Assembly: GCA_910586375.1 (NCBI GenBank)
Contig: CAJUIE010000007.1
Span: 1 to 26,608, forward strand
From: an uncultured Alistipes sp.
GTDB lineage: Bacteria > Bacteroidota > Bacteroidia > Bacteroidales > Rikenellaceae
Reading direction: 5' to 3'
Length of the DNA: 26,608 bases
The translations under genes and the position numbers were made by a program. The notes beneath the pieces were generated by a model. The model saw only the letters and a list, made by a program, of their open reading frames with translations, searched no databases and was not told the DNA's origin. This document shows, in pieces, positions 14,825 to 23,032 of the stretch (positions are counted from its first letter, which is position 1; each line of letters starts with the position of its first letter).

Positions 14825-15781
14825 CTACTCGACCGCCGCCGCCCGGTCGAATGCCTCGACGATCTGCTTGACCAGTTCATGGCGCACAATGTCATCCTTG
14901 TTGAACTCCACACAGCCGATGCCTTTGACCGGCCGCAGAATCTCCATCGCCCGCACAAGGCCACTGTCACTGCGACGCGGCAGGTCGATCTGCGTGACGT
15001 CGCCCGTGACGATGAACCGCGCATTGCGGCCCATGCGTGTGAGAAACATCTTGATCTGCGGCAGAGTGGTGTTCTGCGCCTCGTCGAGAATGACAAAGGC
15101 ATTATCCAGTGTGCGACCGCGCATATAAGCCAGGGGGGCGATCTGCACGGTGCCCTCCTCAAGGTATTTAGCCAGCTTGGCCGGCGGAATCATGTCGTTG
15201 AGCGCGTCGTAGAGCGGCTGCAGGTAGGGATCGAGCTTCTCCTTCATGTCTCCGGGCAGAAAACCCAACTTCTCGCCCGCCTCCACGGCCGGGCGCGTGA
15301 GAATGATGCGCCGCACCTGCCGCTCCTTCAGAGCCCGCACGGCCAGTGCGATGGCCGTGTAGGTCTTGCCCGAACCGGCGGGCCCCACGGCGAAGAGCAG
15401 GTCATTCTTCTCATAAAGTTTCACCAACCGCTGCTGATTGGGGGTCCGGGCCCGAATGATGTTGCCGTTGTTGCCGCAGACGATCGCCTCCTTGTCGAGC
15501 AACTCAACTGCGGGCATGTCGCTACCCGAAAAACACTGGTCGACAACCTGCGCAGAAATATGGCCATATTTAAGGTAACAGGCCACCAGCGACTCAATCC
15601 GCCGGGCGAAGCGGGCCGTTTCGGCCTCAGAGCCCAACACCTTGAGCGTGGAACCGCGCGCGATGATCTTCAGCGTAGGATGCAACTCCTTGATCCGCTC
15701 CAGATAAGCATCCTGCGGACCATAAAGTTCACGGGGATCCACCCCCTCAATCTCGATCTCTCGTCCTTCGCTCCCCGTCAT
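14825..15781 (-). CDS. PhoH family ATPase
   Basis: This 318-residue PhoH-like protein has a KH-like N-terminal part (about residues 1-110, including LKIIARGSTLKVLGSE) and a P-loop domain with Walker A GPAGSGKT (133-140) and Walker B VILDEAQN (230-237). ILTRPAVEAGEKLGFLPGD and FIVTGDVTQIDLP are further family signatures. PhoH-type ATPases are linked to RNA metabolism and phosphate or stress responses; the exact role here is unknown. The outer-membrane barrel gene ends 3 bases before its start, so they are co-transcribed. A 519-residue plus-strand frame over it is an artefact of codon bias. Confidence 0.93.
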   Translation of the reverse strand: MTGSEGREIEIEGVDPRELYGPQDAYLERIKELHPTLKIIARGSTLKVLGSEAETARFARRIESLVACYLKYGHISAQVVDQCFSGSDMPAVELLDKEAIVCGNNGNIIRARTPNQQRLVKLYEKNDLLFAVGPAGSGKTYTAIALAVRALKERQVRRIILTRPAVEAGEKLGFLPGDMKEKLDPYLQPLYDALNDMIPPAKLAKYLEEGTVQIAPLAYMRGRTLDNAFVILDEAQNTTLPQIKMFLTRMGRNARFIVTGDVTQIDLPRRSDSGLVRAMEILRPVKGIGCVEFNKDDIVRHELVKQIVEAFDRAAAVE

Positions 15782-15784
15782 AAG

Positions 15785-16387
15785 CTAAAAAAGATAACCC
15801 GCACTCAGGGCAAAATTATAAGTACGCAACTTATTGAGTACGGTGGAGCCATCGGGCAAGATCACGTCTCGCTTGGCGCGGAACTGACCGTTATAACGCA
15901 GGTCGATCAGGAGGTGACTCAACAATTTCACCCCCACGCCCGCCGTAAAGGAGACCGTAGGGCGTATGCGACCAAAATCGAGCAGGTCGCCGCCCGTCTT
16001 CTGCCTGGCGTCGTTCATCACCGTAAACACGGGTCCGGCATAAATACGCACAGGCCTCAACAGACGAAACGAAGCCAGAATGGGTACGTCGATCGAATTG
16101 GAGCGCAGATTGAGCTCTCCCATCCCCTCGGGACGAATGCGCAGCCCCTGACGGACATAAAATATCTGCGGCTCGACAGCCAGCGCCCCCATATCGAGGG
16201 CTACGGTCATGCCGGCCTGCCAGCCGAGTTTGTTACGGATATCGGTCCGGCTCATGTCGGTCGTGTAATCGGGAATATTGATACCGCCCAACACACCCCA
16301 CTCCACCTTGACACGCGGAGCCCGGGCCGAAGCCGTAGCGGCAACCGTACCGGCCAGCAAAAGGGTTAAAAGAAGTTTGCGAAACAT
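15785..16387 (-). CDS. Outer-membrane beta-barrel protein (PorT-like)
   Basis: This 200-residue protein starts at ATG 16387. A TTG at 16396 would add three residues ahead of a good signal. MFRKLLLTLLLAGTVAATASA is a Sec signal with an Ala-x-Ala cleavage site. Alternating hydrophobic strands with aromatic ends (GVLGGINIPDY, VEPQIFYVRQGLRI, RPVRIYAGPVF, LSHLLIDLRYNGQF and the terminal YNFALSAGYLF ending in Phe) indicate an eight-strand outer-membrane barrel of the PorT / OMP_b-brl type. Its partner or cargo is unknown. It is coupled to phoH and lies 44 bases after the MFS gene. Confidence 0.85.
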   Translation of the reverse strand: MFRKLLLTLLLAGTVAATASARAPRVKVEWGVLGGINIPDYTTDMSRTDIRNKLGWQAGMTVALDMGALAVEPQIFYVRQGLRIRPEGMGELNLRSNSIDVPILASFRLLRPVRIYAGPVFTVMNDARQKTGGDLLDFGRIRPTVSFTAGVGVKLLSHLLIDLRYNGQFRAKRDVILPDGSTVLNKLRTYNFALSAGYLF

Positions 16388-16431
16388 GAATAACAAATTA
16401 TTTAGCTTACCAATATATGCAGATTCTTCGG

Positions 16432-17595
16432 CTATCGCTTCGGAATGGCATTTTTAATTTTCAGTCTCCACGCCGCCCAGAACATATATCCCACGCAGGC
16501 CACAACGAAGAGCATCCCCCACCGGGCATCGCCCGCAGCCCGGATGATCGCGCTGCACACCGGTCCCGAAAGCGCTCCGGCCGAAATAGCCAGAATCATC
16601 AGGCCCGAAATACCGTTGGCATGGCTCGGCTCAGCCTTGGTAGCCACGGCGTAAAACGTGGCAAAGACACAGGCCAGTGTAAAGCCCAGCACACCGACAG
16701 CCGCATAAACAGCCGCCTCACTGCGCACGAAGAGCAGCACAAAGCAGAGCACCAGTGCGGCGGCCATGTTCCAGCGCAAATAACCCACGTCGGAATAACG
16801 GGTCAACACCCACGCCCCGACAAGAGTGCCGACGATGCGGCAAGCATAAAAACCCGTGGTCGTAAGAATCGACGAGGGGCTGTCAACGAGCCGCACCGAG
16901 AGAAAGCCGATACCTACGTCGGCAGCAATGAAGCAGGCGACACCCACGGCCGAGAGCAGCACAGCCGGATTGCGCAGCAAACGAAAGCAGTCGGCCAGAC
17001 CGGCGGCCTTCGCCCCGCTCTGCGGCTCGGGTACCGCAGTAAATTGCAGCCACACACCCCCGACGACCGTCAGCACGGCATAAAGAGGCAGCAGCAGACG
17101 CCACGACCCGGTGGCAGCAACAAGACCCGTGACGATGGGCGCGAGCAACAGCAATGAAGTGTTACGAAAAATCTGACCGACAGTCAGATAACTGGTCATC
17201 CGTGCCCTGGGAACAATAGTAGCCAGCAGGGGATTGACCGCAACCTGAACGATCGTATTGCCGATGCCCAGAAGGCCGAAACCGACAAAATACCACCCCA
17301 AAGCGCATCCCTCGCCTGCAGCGAAAGGCACCAGCAGACCGACGCACGTAAAGGCATAACCCAAAATCGCCGTAGCCTTGCGACCGATGCGGTTCATCAA
17401 CGCAGCAACAGGCGTTGACAACAGCAAAAACCACAAAAAGACCATCGTCGGCAGAAAGCTCACAGCTCCCTGCTGTCCGGGGAATCCGGCGGCGATGCGT
17501 CCGGTGATCGGGGCTACGATGTCGCAGAAGCCCATAATGAAAAATCCCGCCAATACAGGCGCCAGCAGCCGGCTATCAACCTTTTTCTCGTTCAT
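16432..17595 (-). CDS. MFS transporter, possibly FHS sugar-type
   Basis: This 387-residue integral membrane protein has about 12 hydrophobic segments. The pattern GFFIMGFCDIVAPITG at the start, NRIGRKATAILGYAF in the first cytoplasmic loop, and GLLGIGNTIVQVAVNPLLA at the fifth helix resemble the fucose/galactose/H+ symporter branch (FHS) of the major facilitator superfamily. That suggests a sugar or sugar-alcohol substrate, but this is not secure. It is divergent from the Kef-type gene across a 205-base gap. A TAACTTTG element at 17616-17623 on the minus strand could be its promoter. Confidence 0.8.
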   Translation of the reverse strand: MNEKKVDSRLLAPVLAGFFIMGFCDIVAPITGRIAAGFPGQQGAVSFLPTMVFLWFLLLSTPVAALMNRIGRKATAILGYAFTCVGLLVPFAAGEGCALGWYFVGFGLLGIGNTIVQVAVNPLLATIVPRARMTSYLTVGQIFRNTSLLLLAPIVTGLVAATGSWRLLLPLYAVLTVVGGVWLQFTAVPEPQSGAKAAGLADCFRLLRNPAVLLSAVGVACFIAADVGIGFLSVRLVDSPSSILTTTGFYACRIVGTLVGAWVLTRYSDVGYLRWNMAAALVLCFVLLFVRSEAAVYAAVGVLGFTLACVFATFYAVATKAEPSHANGISGLMILAISAGALSGPVCSAIIRAAGDARWGMLFVVACVGYMFWAAWRLKIKNAIPKR

Positions 17596-17615
17596 TTCAA
17601 ACAGATTCGATTTGT

Positions 17616-17623
17616 CAAAGTTA
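17616..17623 (-). promoter_or_regulatory. Putative -7 element for the MFS gene
   Basis: The minus-strand sequence is TAACTTTG, a perfect TAnnTTTG. The -33 region is not convincing. The predicted transcript start is about 14 bases before the ATG at 17595. Confidence 0.5.
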
Positions 17624-17771
17624 CGTTTTTTTTCGGAAATTCAGGCGCCCGCAAGGCCGAAAAATCCGCAGACCCAAACAATTTCGGTTCCCAGAGCTCC
17701 AAAAATCCAGCCGGGAAGCGCCCGGCACAAGATTTTACACCCCAACAAGCGGAAATTTGCACAATTATTTC

Positions 17772-17779
17772 TACATTTG
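17772..17779 (+). promoter_or_regulatory. Putative -7 element for the Kef-type antiporter gene
   Basis: TACATTTG is a perfect TAnnTTTG match located 21 bases before the ATG at 17801. A TTTG (17755-17758) lies too close for a standard spacer, so the -33 element is unclear. Confidence 0.45.
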
Positions 17780-17800
17780 TTTCAAATCATTTACGAACGC

Positions 17801-19903
17801 ATGTCCCCGCTCACAGCCATCGGCATCACCCTGCCGCTTGAAGATCCCATTCTCAAGTTTATGCTCATCATGGCCATCGTGCTGGCGGCGCCGCTCATAT
17901 TGAACCGGCTGAAGATACCCTACCTGCTGGGGCTCATTATCGCCGGAGCGGTCATCGGCCCCCACGGCCTGAACCTCGTGCTGCGCGACAGCAGTATTAT
18001 TCTGTCGGGCACGGCGGGCCTGCTGTACATCATGTTCCAGTCTGGACTGGAGATGGACATGAACGATTTCCGGCACAACGGCTGGCGCAGCCTCGTTTTC
18101 GGGCTCTACACCTTCTCAGTGCCGATGATCTTCGGCATCGTCGCCGGGCACTGGATTCTGGGCTATTCCGTCTATTCGTCGGTCCTGCTGGCCGGGTTGT
18201 TCGCCTCGCAAACCCTGATCGCCTACCCCATCGTCAGCCGCTTAGGCATCACACGCGACAAAGCCGTGACGATCGCTGTGGGTGGTACGATCATCACCGA
18301 CATCCTGGCCCTGATGGTGTTGACGGTGGTCGTCGGGCTCTCTACAGGCCAGACCGGCAACGGCTTCTGGCTCCGCTTCGGGTGTTCGGTCGTAGCGTGC
18401 GTAGCAGCAATCCTGCTGCTTTTTCCGCTGCTGGGGCGCTGGTTCTTCAAACGATGCAGCGACAACGTGTCGCAATATGTCTTCGTGCTGGTCATGGTCT
18501 TTCTGGGCGCCTATCTGGCCCAGCTGGCGGGGCTGGAGCCCATCATCGGGGCGTTTCTGGCGGGGCTGGCCATGAACCGCCTGATCCCGGGCACATCACC
18601 CCTGATGAACCGCATCGAGTTCGTGGGCAACGCCATCTTCATCCCGTTCTTCCTCATCGGCGTGGGTATGTTGATCGACTACCGGGCCTTCTTTCGCAGT
18701 TGGGAGAGCATCGAGGTGAGCGCCGTGATGATCGTCATGGTCACGGCAGCCAAATACATCGCAGCCTGCCTCACGCAGAAAACTTTCCGTCTCTCCCGCG
18801 ACCAGCGCACGCTGCTCTTTGGCCTGAGCAGTGCCCATGTGGCGGCCACGCTGGCCGCCGTGATGGTGGGCTACAACGTCGTACTGGGCCACACGCCCAC
18901 AGGCGAGCCAATCCGCCTGCTGAACGAAGCCGTGCTGAACGGCACGATCCTCATGATTCTGGCGACCTGCACGATCTCGACCTTCGCATCACAGCACGGC
19001 GCCCACAACATTGCCATCAAAGGCTCGCCCACAACCGACAAACACGACTCAGGCGAACACGTCCTGATACCCGTTTCCTATCGCGAAGGAATCGGCGAAC
19101 TGGTGGGGCTGAGCATCGCCCTGACCAAACAGAAATACCGGAACCTCTACGCACTGAATGTCATTGACAACCAAAACGACGATCCCGAACTGAAGAAACG
19201 CGCGCAGACACTGCTCGAAACCGCCGCAACGGCCGCCGCAGCTGCTGACATCCACATGCACAGTCTGTTGCGCTACGACGTAAACACGGTAAACGCCATC
19301 GTCTCGGCCGTGCGCGAACGCAACATCACCGATCTGGTGCTGGGGATGCACCGAAGTTCCCCCGGTCCGACCCTCCCACTGCCCGTCCTTGCCGGCACAG
19401 CCGCCGCACTGGGCAAAACCCTGCCTCCGGTACTGGCCCAATGCGCCGTGACAACCTTCATCTACCGCCCGGCCCAGCCCCTGCCGACGATCAAACGCCA
19501 CATAGTCGTCGTGCCCCGTAAAGCGGAATTGGAGGCTGGATTCCAGGCCTGGCTGCTGCGTATCCGCCACTTGGTCCACGACACGGGAGCCCAACTGATC
19601 TTCTACGCCCCGGAAACGACTGTCGGGCATCTGCGTGGAAAGCGCCACCGTAAAGACATAGCACGTTACATCGTCCACGAGGCCGGATGGGACAATCCAG
19701 CCTCCCTGCTGCCTCAGCTGCGCCCCGACGACTGTCTTTGGGTCGTCATGAGCCGTCGCGACCACCTCTCCTACCAACCCGGCATGTCCCGCATGCCGGG
19801 TTATCTGGACGAAACGCTCCGCAACAACAGCTTCGTGCTGCTCTATCCCGTGCAGGCAGGACACTCCGAACAACCGGGCATCTTCAATATGGGAATAGGA
19901 TAA
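17801..19903 (+). CDS. Kef-type (CPA2) cation:proton antiporter with Usp-like C-terminus
   Basis: This 700-residue protein starts at ATG 17801, where MSPLTAIGITLPLEDPILKF opens the typical first helix. The longer frame to 17378 overlaps the divergent MFS gene and promoter. Residues 1 to about 390 form a 12-13 helix sodium/proton exchanger domain, with RLKIPYLLGLIIAGAVIGPHG and GLEMDM as family signatures and FLAGLAMNRLIPG further on. Residues about 400-700 look like two UspA-type nucleotide-binding domains (HVLIPVSYREGIGELVGLS near the first), rather than the RCK/TrkA-N domain of classical KefB/C. The role is probably K+ or Na+ exchange with H+ in the inner membrane. The regulatory ligand is unknown. 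Confidence 0.88.
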   Translation: MSPLTAIGITLPLEDPILKFMLIMAIVLAAPLILNRLKIPYLLGLIIAGAVIGPHGLNLVLRDSSIILSGTAGLLYIMFQSGLEMDMNDFRHNGWRSLVFGLYTFSVPMIFGIVAGHWILGYSVYSSVLLAGLFASQTLIAYPIVSRLGITRDKAVTIAVGGTIITDILALMVLTVVVGLSTGQTGNGFWLRFGCSVVACVAAILLLFPLLGRWFFKRCSDNVSQYVFVLVMVFLGAYLAQLAGLEPIIGAFLAGLAMNRLIPGTSPLMNRIEFVGNAIFIPFFLIGVGMLIDYRAFFRSWESIEVSAVMIVMVTAAKYIAACLTQKTFRLSRDQRTLLFGLSSAHVAATLAAVMVGYNVVLGHTPTGEPIRLLNEAVLNGTILMILATCTISTFASQHGAHNIAIKGSPTTDKHDSGEHVLIPVSYREGIGELVGLSIALTKQKYRNLYALNVIDNQNDDPELKKRAQTLLETAATAAAAADIHMHSLLRYDVNTVNAIVSAVRERNITDLVLGMHRSSPGPTLPLPVLAGTAAALGKTLPPVLAQCAVTTFIYRPAQPLPTIKRHIVVVPRKAELEAGFQAWLLRIRHLVHDTGAQLIFYAPETTVGHLRGKRHRKDIARYIVHEAGWDNPASLLPQLRPDDCLWVVMSRRDHLSYQPGMSRMPGYLDETLRNNSFVLLYPVQAGHSEQPGIFNMGIG

Positions 19904-19960
19904 AATGCAATGAAACTTGCCCGAACCGTAATCCGAAAACAGAAAACTAAAGCCCGATAT

Positions 19961-19992
19961 TTCGTTTTTCGGAAAAAATTTCCGTATCTTTG
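19961..19992 (+). promoter_or_regulatory. kduI promoter
   Basis: TATCTTTG at 19985-19992 is a perfect -7 element. TTCG at 19961-19964, 20 bases upstream, is a one-mismatch -33. Transcription should start near 19999, giving a leader of about 61 bases before kduI at 20060. Confidence 0.65.
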
Positions 19993-20059
19993 CAACTGTT
20001 GAATTGGTTCGCCAATTTGTAAAATACTCACACGTCAAGAATCGAAACCTGATACAAGA

Positions 20060-20902
20060 ATGAAAACCAACTACGAAATCCGCTACGCTGCGCATCCCGA
20101 GGATGCCAGGCATTACGACACGGCCCGTCTGCGCCGCGACTTTCTGATCGAGAAGGTCTTCGCGGCCGACGAAGTGAACATGGTCTACTCGATGTACGAC
20201 CGCATGATCGTGGGCGGCGCTATGCCCGTCAATGAATCACTCAAGCTCGAAGCCATCGACCCATTGAAAGCTCCCCACTTCCTCACGCGCCGCGAGATGG
20301 GCATCTTCAACGTCGGCGGCAAGGGGCGTGTGAAATCGGGCGACACTGTTTTCGAACTCGACTATAAGGAGGCCCTCTACTTAGGCGCCGGGGAACGCGA
20401 AGTGACTTTCGAGAGCGTCGATCCCCAGCATCCCGCCAAGTTCTACTTCAACTCCACAACGGCACACTGCACATACCCCGACAAGAAGGTTACCAAGGCC
20501 GACGCCGTGGTGGCGCACATGGGTTCGCTCGAAGGCTCCAACGACCGCAACATCAACAAGATGCTCGTCAACCAGGTGCTGCCCACGTGCCAGTTGCAGA
20601 TGGGCATGACCGAGTTGCTGCCCGGCAGCGTGTGGAACACGATGCCGGCCCATGTCCACTCACGCCGCATGGAGGCCTATTTCTACTTCGAGGTGCCCGA
20701 GGAGCACGCTGTCTGCCACCTGATGGGCGAAGTCGACGAGACGCGCCACATCTGGATGAAAGGCGACCAGGCTGTCCTCTCGCCCGAATGGTCAATCCAC
20801 AGCGCCGCGGCCACGCACAACTACACCTTCATCTGGGGCATGGGCGGCGAGAACCTCGACTACGGCGACCAGGATTTCTCGAAGATTACGGACCTGAAAT
20901 AA
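20060..20902 (+). CDS. kduI: 5-dehydro-4-deoxy-D-glucuronate isomerase
   Basis: KduI isomerises 5-keto-4-deoxyuronate, the product of unsaturated uronides cut from pectin or glycosaminoglycans, to 2,5-diketo-3-deoxygluconate, a cytoplasmic step. The 280-residue length is exact for the family. The zinc site is complete: His198 and His200 in PAHVHS, Glu205 in RMEAYFYFEVP, and His247 in WSIHSAAATHNY. A separate segment near residue 80 (REMGIFNVGGKGRV) also matches the cupin-type fold. The start fits KTNYEIRYAAHPED, the normal opening. It is followed by kduD after 73 bases, forming the classical two-step module. Confidence 0.97.
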   Translation: MKTNYEIRYAAHPEDARHYDTARLRRDFLIEKVFAADEVNMVYSMYDRMIVGGAMPVNESLKLEAIDPLKAPHFLTRREMGIFNVGGKGRVKSGDTVFELDYKEALYLGAGEREVTFESVDPQHPAKFYFNSTTAHCTYPDKKVTKADAVVAHMGSLEGSNDRNINKMLVNQVLPTCQLQMGMTELLPGSVWNTMPAHVHSRRMEAYFYFEVPEEHAVCHLMGEVDETRHIWMKGDQAVLSPEWSIHSAAATHNYTFIWGMGGENLDYGDQDFSKITDLK

Positions 20903-20975
20903 GGCATCTCTTTTCGGGAGGGGCCGTTCCGCATCCCGGAATACCTTATAAACTTTAACTTTTCCCTTTATAAAA

Positions 20976-21770
20976 ATGGTAAATTTTTCTTTGGAAGGCA
21001 AGGTCGCTCTGGTGACGGGCGCCTCCTACGGCATCGGCTTCGCGCTGGCCACGGCATTCGCACGTCAGGGCGCCAAAATCGTCTTTAACGACATCAAGCA
21101 GGAACTCGTGGACAAAGGTCTGGCCGCCTACAAAGCCGAAGGCATCGAGGCCCACGGCTATGTCTGCGACGTGACCAACGAAGAGCAGGTCAACGCGCTG
21201 GTGGCGCAGATCGAAAAGGAGGTCGGCTCGATCGACATTCTGGTGAACAATGCCGGCATCATCAAGCGCATCCCGATGCACGAAATGACAGCCGCCGAAT
21301 TCCGCCAGGTAATCGACATCGACCTCAACGGCCCGTTCATCGTCTCGAAAGCCGTCATTCCGTCCATGATCAAAAAAGGCCACGGCAAGATCATCAACAT
21401 CTGCTCGATGATGTCCGAACTGGGCCGCGAGACCGTATCAGCCTACGCTGCCGCAAAGGGCGGTCTGAAGATGCTCACGCGCAACATCGCCTCGGAATAC
21501 GGAGAGTACAACATCCAGTGCAACGGCATCGGCCCGGGTTACATCGCCACGCCGCAGACCGCGCCGCTGCGCGAAAAGCAGCCCGACGGTTCGCGCCACC
21601 CGTTCGACGCCTTTATCGTCGCCAAGACGCCCGCCGCACGCTGGGGCACGCCCGAAGACCTGATGGGCCCGGCGGTGTTCCTCGCCTCGGAGGCTTCGAA
21701 CTTTGTCAACGGCCACGTCCTCTACGTCGACGGCGGTATCCTGGCTTACATCGGCAAGCAGCCGAAATAA
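20976..21770 (+). CDS. kduD: 2-deoxy-D-gluconate 3-dehydrogenase / 2-keto-3-deoxygluconate-forming reductase
   Basis: This 264-residue SDR reduces the 2,5-diketo-3-deoxygluconate made by KduI, giving KDG for the downstream kinase and aldolase. Cofactor loop TGASYGIG at 14-21, NNAG at 91-94, and catalytic Ser144, Tyr157 and Lys161 (SAYAAAKGG) are intact. GPGYIATPQTAPLRE and the terminal VLYVDGGILAYIGKQP are common in KduD and gluconate 5-dehydrogenase proteins. Position right after kduI decides the assignment over a gluconate dehydrogenase. An A-rich stretch (TATAAAA) precedes the ATG. A strong terminator follows at 21790. Confidence 0.93.
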   Translation: MVNFSLEGKVALVTGASYGIGFALATAFARQGAKIVFNDIKQELVDKGLAAYKAEGIEAHGYVCDVTNEEQVNALVAQIEKEVGSIDILVNNAGIIKRIPMHEMTAAEFRQVIDIDLNGPFIVSKAVIPSMIKKGHGKIINICSMMSELGRETVSAYAAAKGGLKMLTRNIASEYGEYNIQCNGIGPGYIATPQTAPLREKQPDGSRHPFDAFIVAKTPAARWGTPEDLMGPAVFLASEASNFVNGHVLYVDGGILAYIGKQPK

Positions 21771-21789
21771 TTGTCGTACAACACGCTGC

Positions 21790-21833
21790 AAGCGGGAAAT
21801 CACTCCACAAGGAGGGTTTCCCGCTTCTCTTTA
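21790..21833 (+). terminator. Intrinsic terminator of the kduID operon
   Basis: A 10-base perfect stem pairs AAGCGGGAAA (21790-21799) with TTTCCCGCTT (21817-21826) and is followed by CTCTTTA. The loop is long (17 bases) but the stem is strong. It sits between the kduD stop and cassette A3, so any cassette transcription from kduD would depend on readthrough. Confidence 0.75.
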
Positions 21834-21846
21834 TCCTGGACCACCT

Positions 21847-22041
21847 CCCGCTTCGGGTTACCGCGCCTGCAGTTCCGGCGGCCTGATCAATGTGGGCGCA
21901 TACGGCGGCGCCTGGAGCAGTTCGACTAACGCGGCGTGGGGTGTGCACGGGTCGCTCCTGATCTTCTTCAGTACCAACGTACACCCTGAGAGCGGCGACA
22001 GCCGTGCGCACGCTTTCCCCGTTCGCTGCGTGCAAGAATAA
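21847..22041 (+). repeat. Cassette A3: orphan C-type-lectin-like variable-region copy with stop codon
   Basis: This copy opens with CCCG-CTT-CGGG and reads in the frame of 21853 from ASGYR through WSSS to FPVRCVQE, then TAA at 22039-22041. It aligns without gaps to the other copies. The tail GAATAAGAGAG matches cassette A2, and a G9 tract (22046-22054) follows, again as in the A2 unit but with about 30 bases fewer in between. It is out of frame with kduD and separated from it by the terminator. The rest of the 416-base gap holds the tRNA promoter and otherwise shows nothing I recognise. Confidence 0.85.
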
Positions 22042-22145
22042 GAGAGGGGGGGGGCAAGCCGCCTGCGGGAACTGCAATGCACACATTACGAAAAAACACC
22101 CCTCGCGAAATAGGCTCATTATCCATGATCTTTTTTGCCTGGAAT

Positions 22146-22176
22146 TTTGCAAATCCAGATTTTGCGATTATCTTTG
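22146..22176 (+). promoter_or_regulatory. tRNA-Ala promoter
   Basis: TTTG at 22146-22149, a 19-base spacer and TATCTTTG at 22169-22176 fit the Bacteroidota consensus exactly. The transcript would start a few bases before the mature tRNA at 22187. Confidence 0.85.
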
Positions 22177-22186
22177 CATCCGCAAA

Positions 22187-22260
<74 letters not shown>

Positions 22261-22278
22261 CAATTTCGACGATTGCGA

Positions 22279-22308
22279 CGGCAGAACATCGGTTCTGCCG
22301 TTTTTTTT
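22279..22308 (+). terminator. Intrinsic terminator after tRNA-Ala
   Basis: CGGCAGAAC pairs perfectly with GTTCTGCCG around a short loop, followed by eight T residues (22301-22308). This ends the tRNA transcript just before the promoter of the cysC operon. Confidence 0.92.
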
Positions 22309-22323
22309 GTCATTTTTTTATTG

Positions 22324-22331
22324 TACTTTTG
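22324..22331 (+). promoter_or_regulatory. Putative cysC operon -7 element
   Basis: TACTTTTG is a perfect TAnnTTTG match. The nearest TTTG upstream (22306-22309) is only 14 bases away and is part of the terminator T run, so the -33 element is poor. The transcript would start near 22338, giving a leader of about 59 bases. The weak -33 could mean an activator is needed. Confidence 0.6.
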
Positions 22332-22396
22332 GGCCGAAATTGTCCTCGTTTTCGCCCCGTAACCAGAAACTCGAGCCGAGGACCTACTTTCGTCCG

Positions 22397-23032
22397 ATGA
22401 AGGAAACAACTCACATCTACCCTATTTTCGACCGCATGGAGTCGCGCTCCGAGAAAGAGCAGTGCCTCGGACAGCACGGCATCACTGTATGGTTCACAGG
22501 ACTTTCCGGCTCCGGAAAGAGTACGATTGCCATAGCTCTTGAACGTGAGCTCTCCGCCCGGGGCATTCTGTGCCGCCTGCTCGATGGCGACAACATCCGC
22601 AGCGGCATAAATGCAAACTTAGGCTTCTCGCCCGATGACCGGCGCGAAAATATCCGCCGCATCGCCGAAGTATGCAAGCTCTTCACCGAAACGGGCATTG
22701 TAACGCTGGCAGCGTTCGTCAGCCCGCAGCGCGAACTACGTGAATTGGCCCGCAGAATCGTCGGGGCCGACGACTTCGTCGAGGTCTACGTCTCCACCTC
22801 GCTCTCCGAGTGCGAGCGCCGCGACGTCAAGGGTCTCTATGCCAAAGCCCGGCGGGGCGAAATCGCCGATTTTACGGGTATCTCGGCACCTTTCGAGGCT
22901 CCCGAACACGCCGATCTGACGCTCGACACGACACAGCTGCCCGTGGCGGAGAGCGTCAAGCGCCTCCTCGAGGCAATAGAGCCCAAAATCATCCTTCCGA
23001 CCTGCAAAAAAAATGAAACCGCTTATGAATAA
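22397..23032 (+). CDS. cysC: Adenylyl-sulfate (APS) kinase
   Basis: CysC phosphorylates APS to PAPS, the universal sulfate donor. I start it at ATG 22397 (211 residues). The longer frame upstream runs through the tRNA and cannot be coding. Walker A GLSGSGKS is at residues 35-42, DGDNIRSGINANLGFS (63-78) is the APS-kinase signature, and the FVSP motif at 107-110 and the KGLYAKARRGEI loop are standard. The 3' end overlaps cysD by about 20 bases. It is the first gene of a cysC-cysD-cysN-sulfotransferase operon, which suggests that the PAPS is meant for sulfonation rather than only for sulfate reduction. Confidence 0.96.
   Translation: MKETTHIYPIFDRMESRSEKEQCLGQHGITVWFTGLSGSGKSTIAIALERELSARGILCRLLDGDNIRSGINANLGFSPDDRRENIRRIAEVCKLFTETGIVTLAAFVSPQRELRELARRIVGADDFVEVYVSTSLSECERRDVKGLYAKARRGEIADFTGISAPFEAPEHADLTLDTTQLPVAESVKRLLEAIEPKIILPTCKKNETAYE

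Noticed and set aside
14810..16369. 519-residue plus-strand open frame
   Set aside because: It lies antisense to phoH and the outer-membrane barrel gene, both with clear motifs. High-GC codon bias commonly keeps the opposite frame open, and its product has no recognisable domain.
19049..20113. 354-residue minus-strand open frame
   Set aside because: Antisense to the Usp-like part of the antiporter and running across the kduI promoter; no domain or signal is visible.
21703..22041. Possible 112-residue gene containing cassette A3
   Set aside because: The frame starts within kduD and crosses its terminator. Only the part from 21853 on has homology to the other cassettes.
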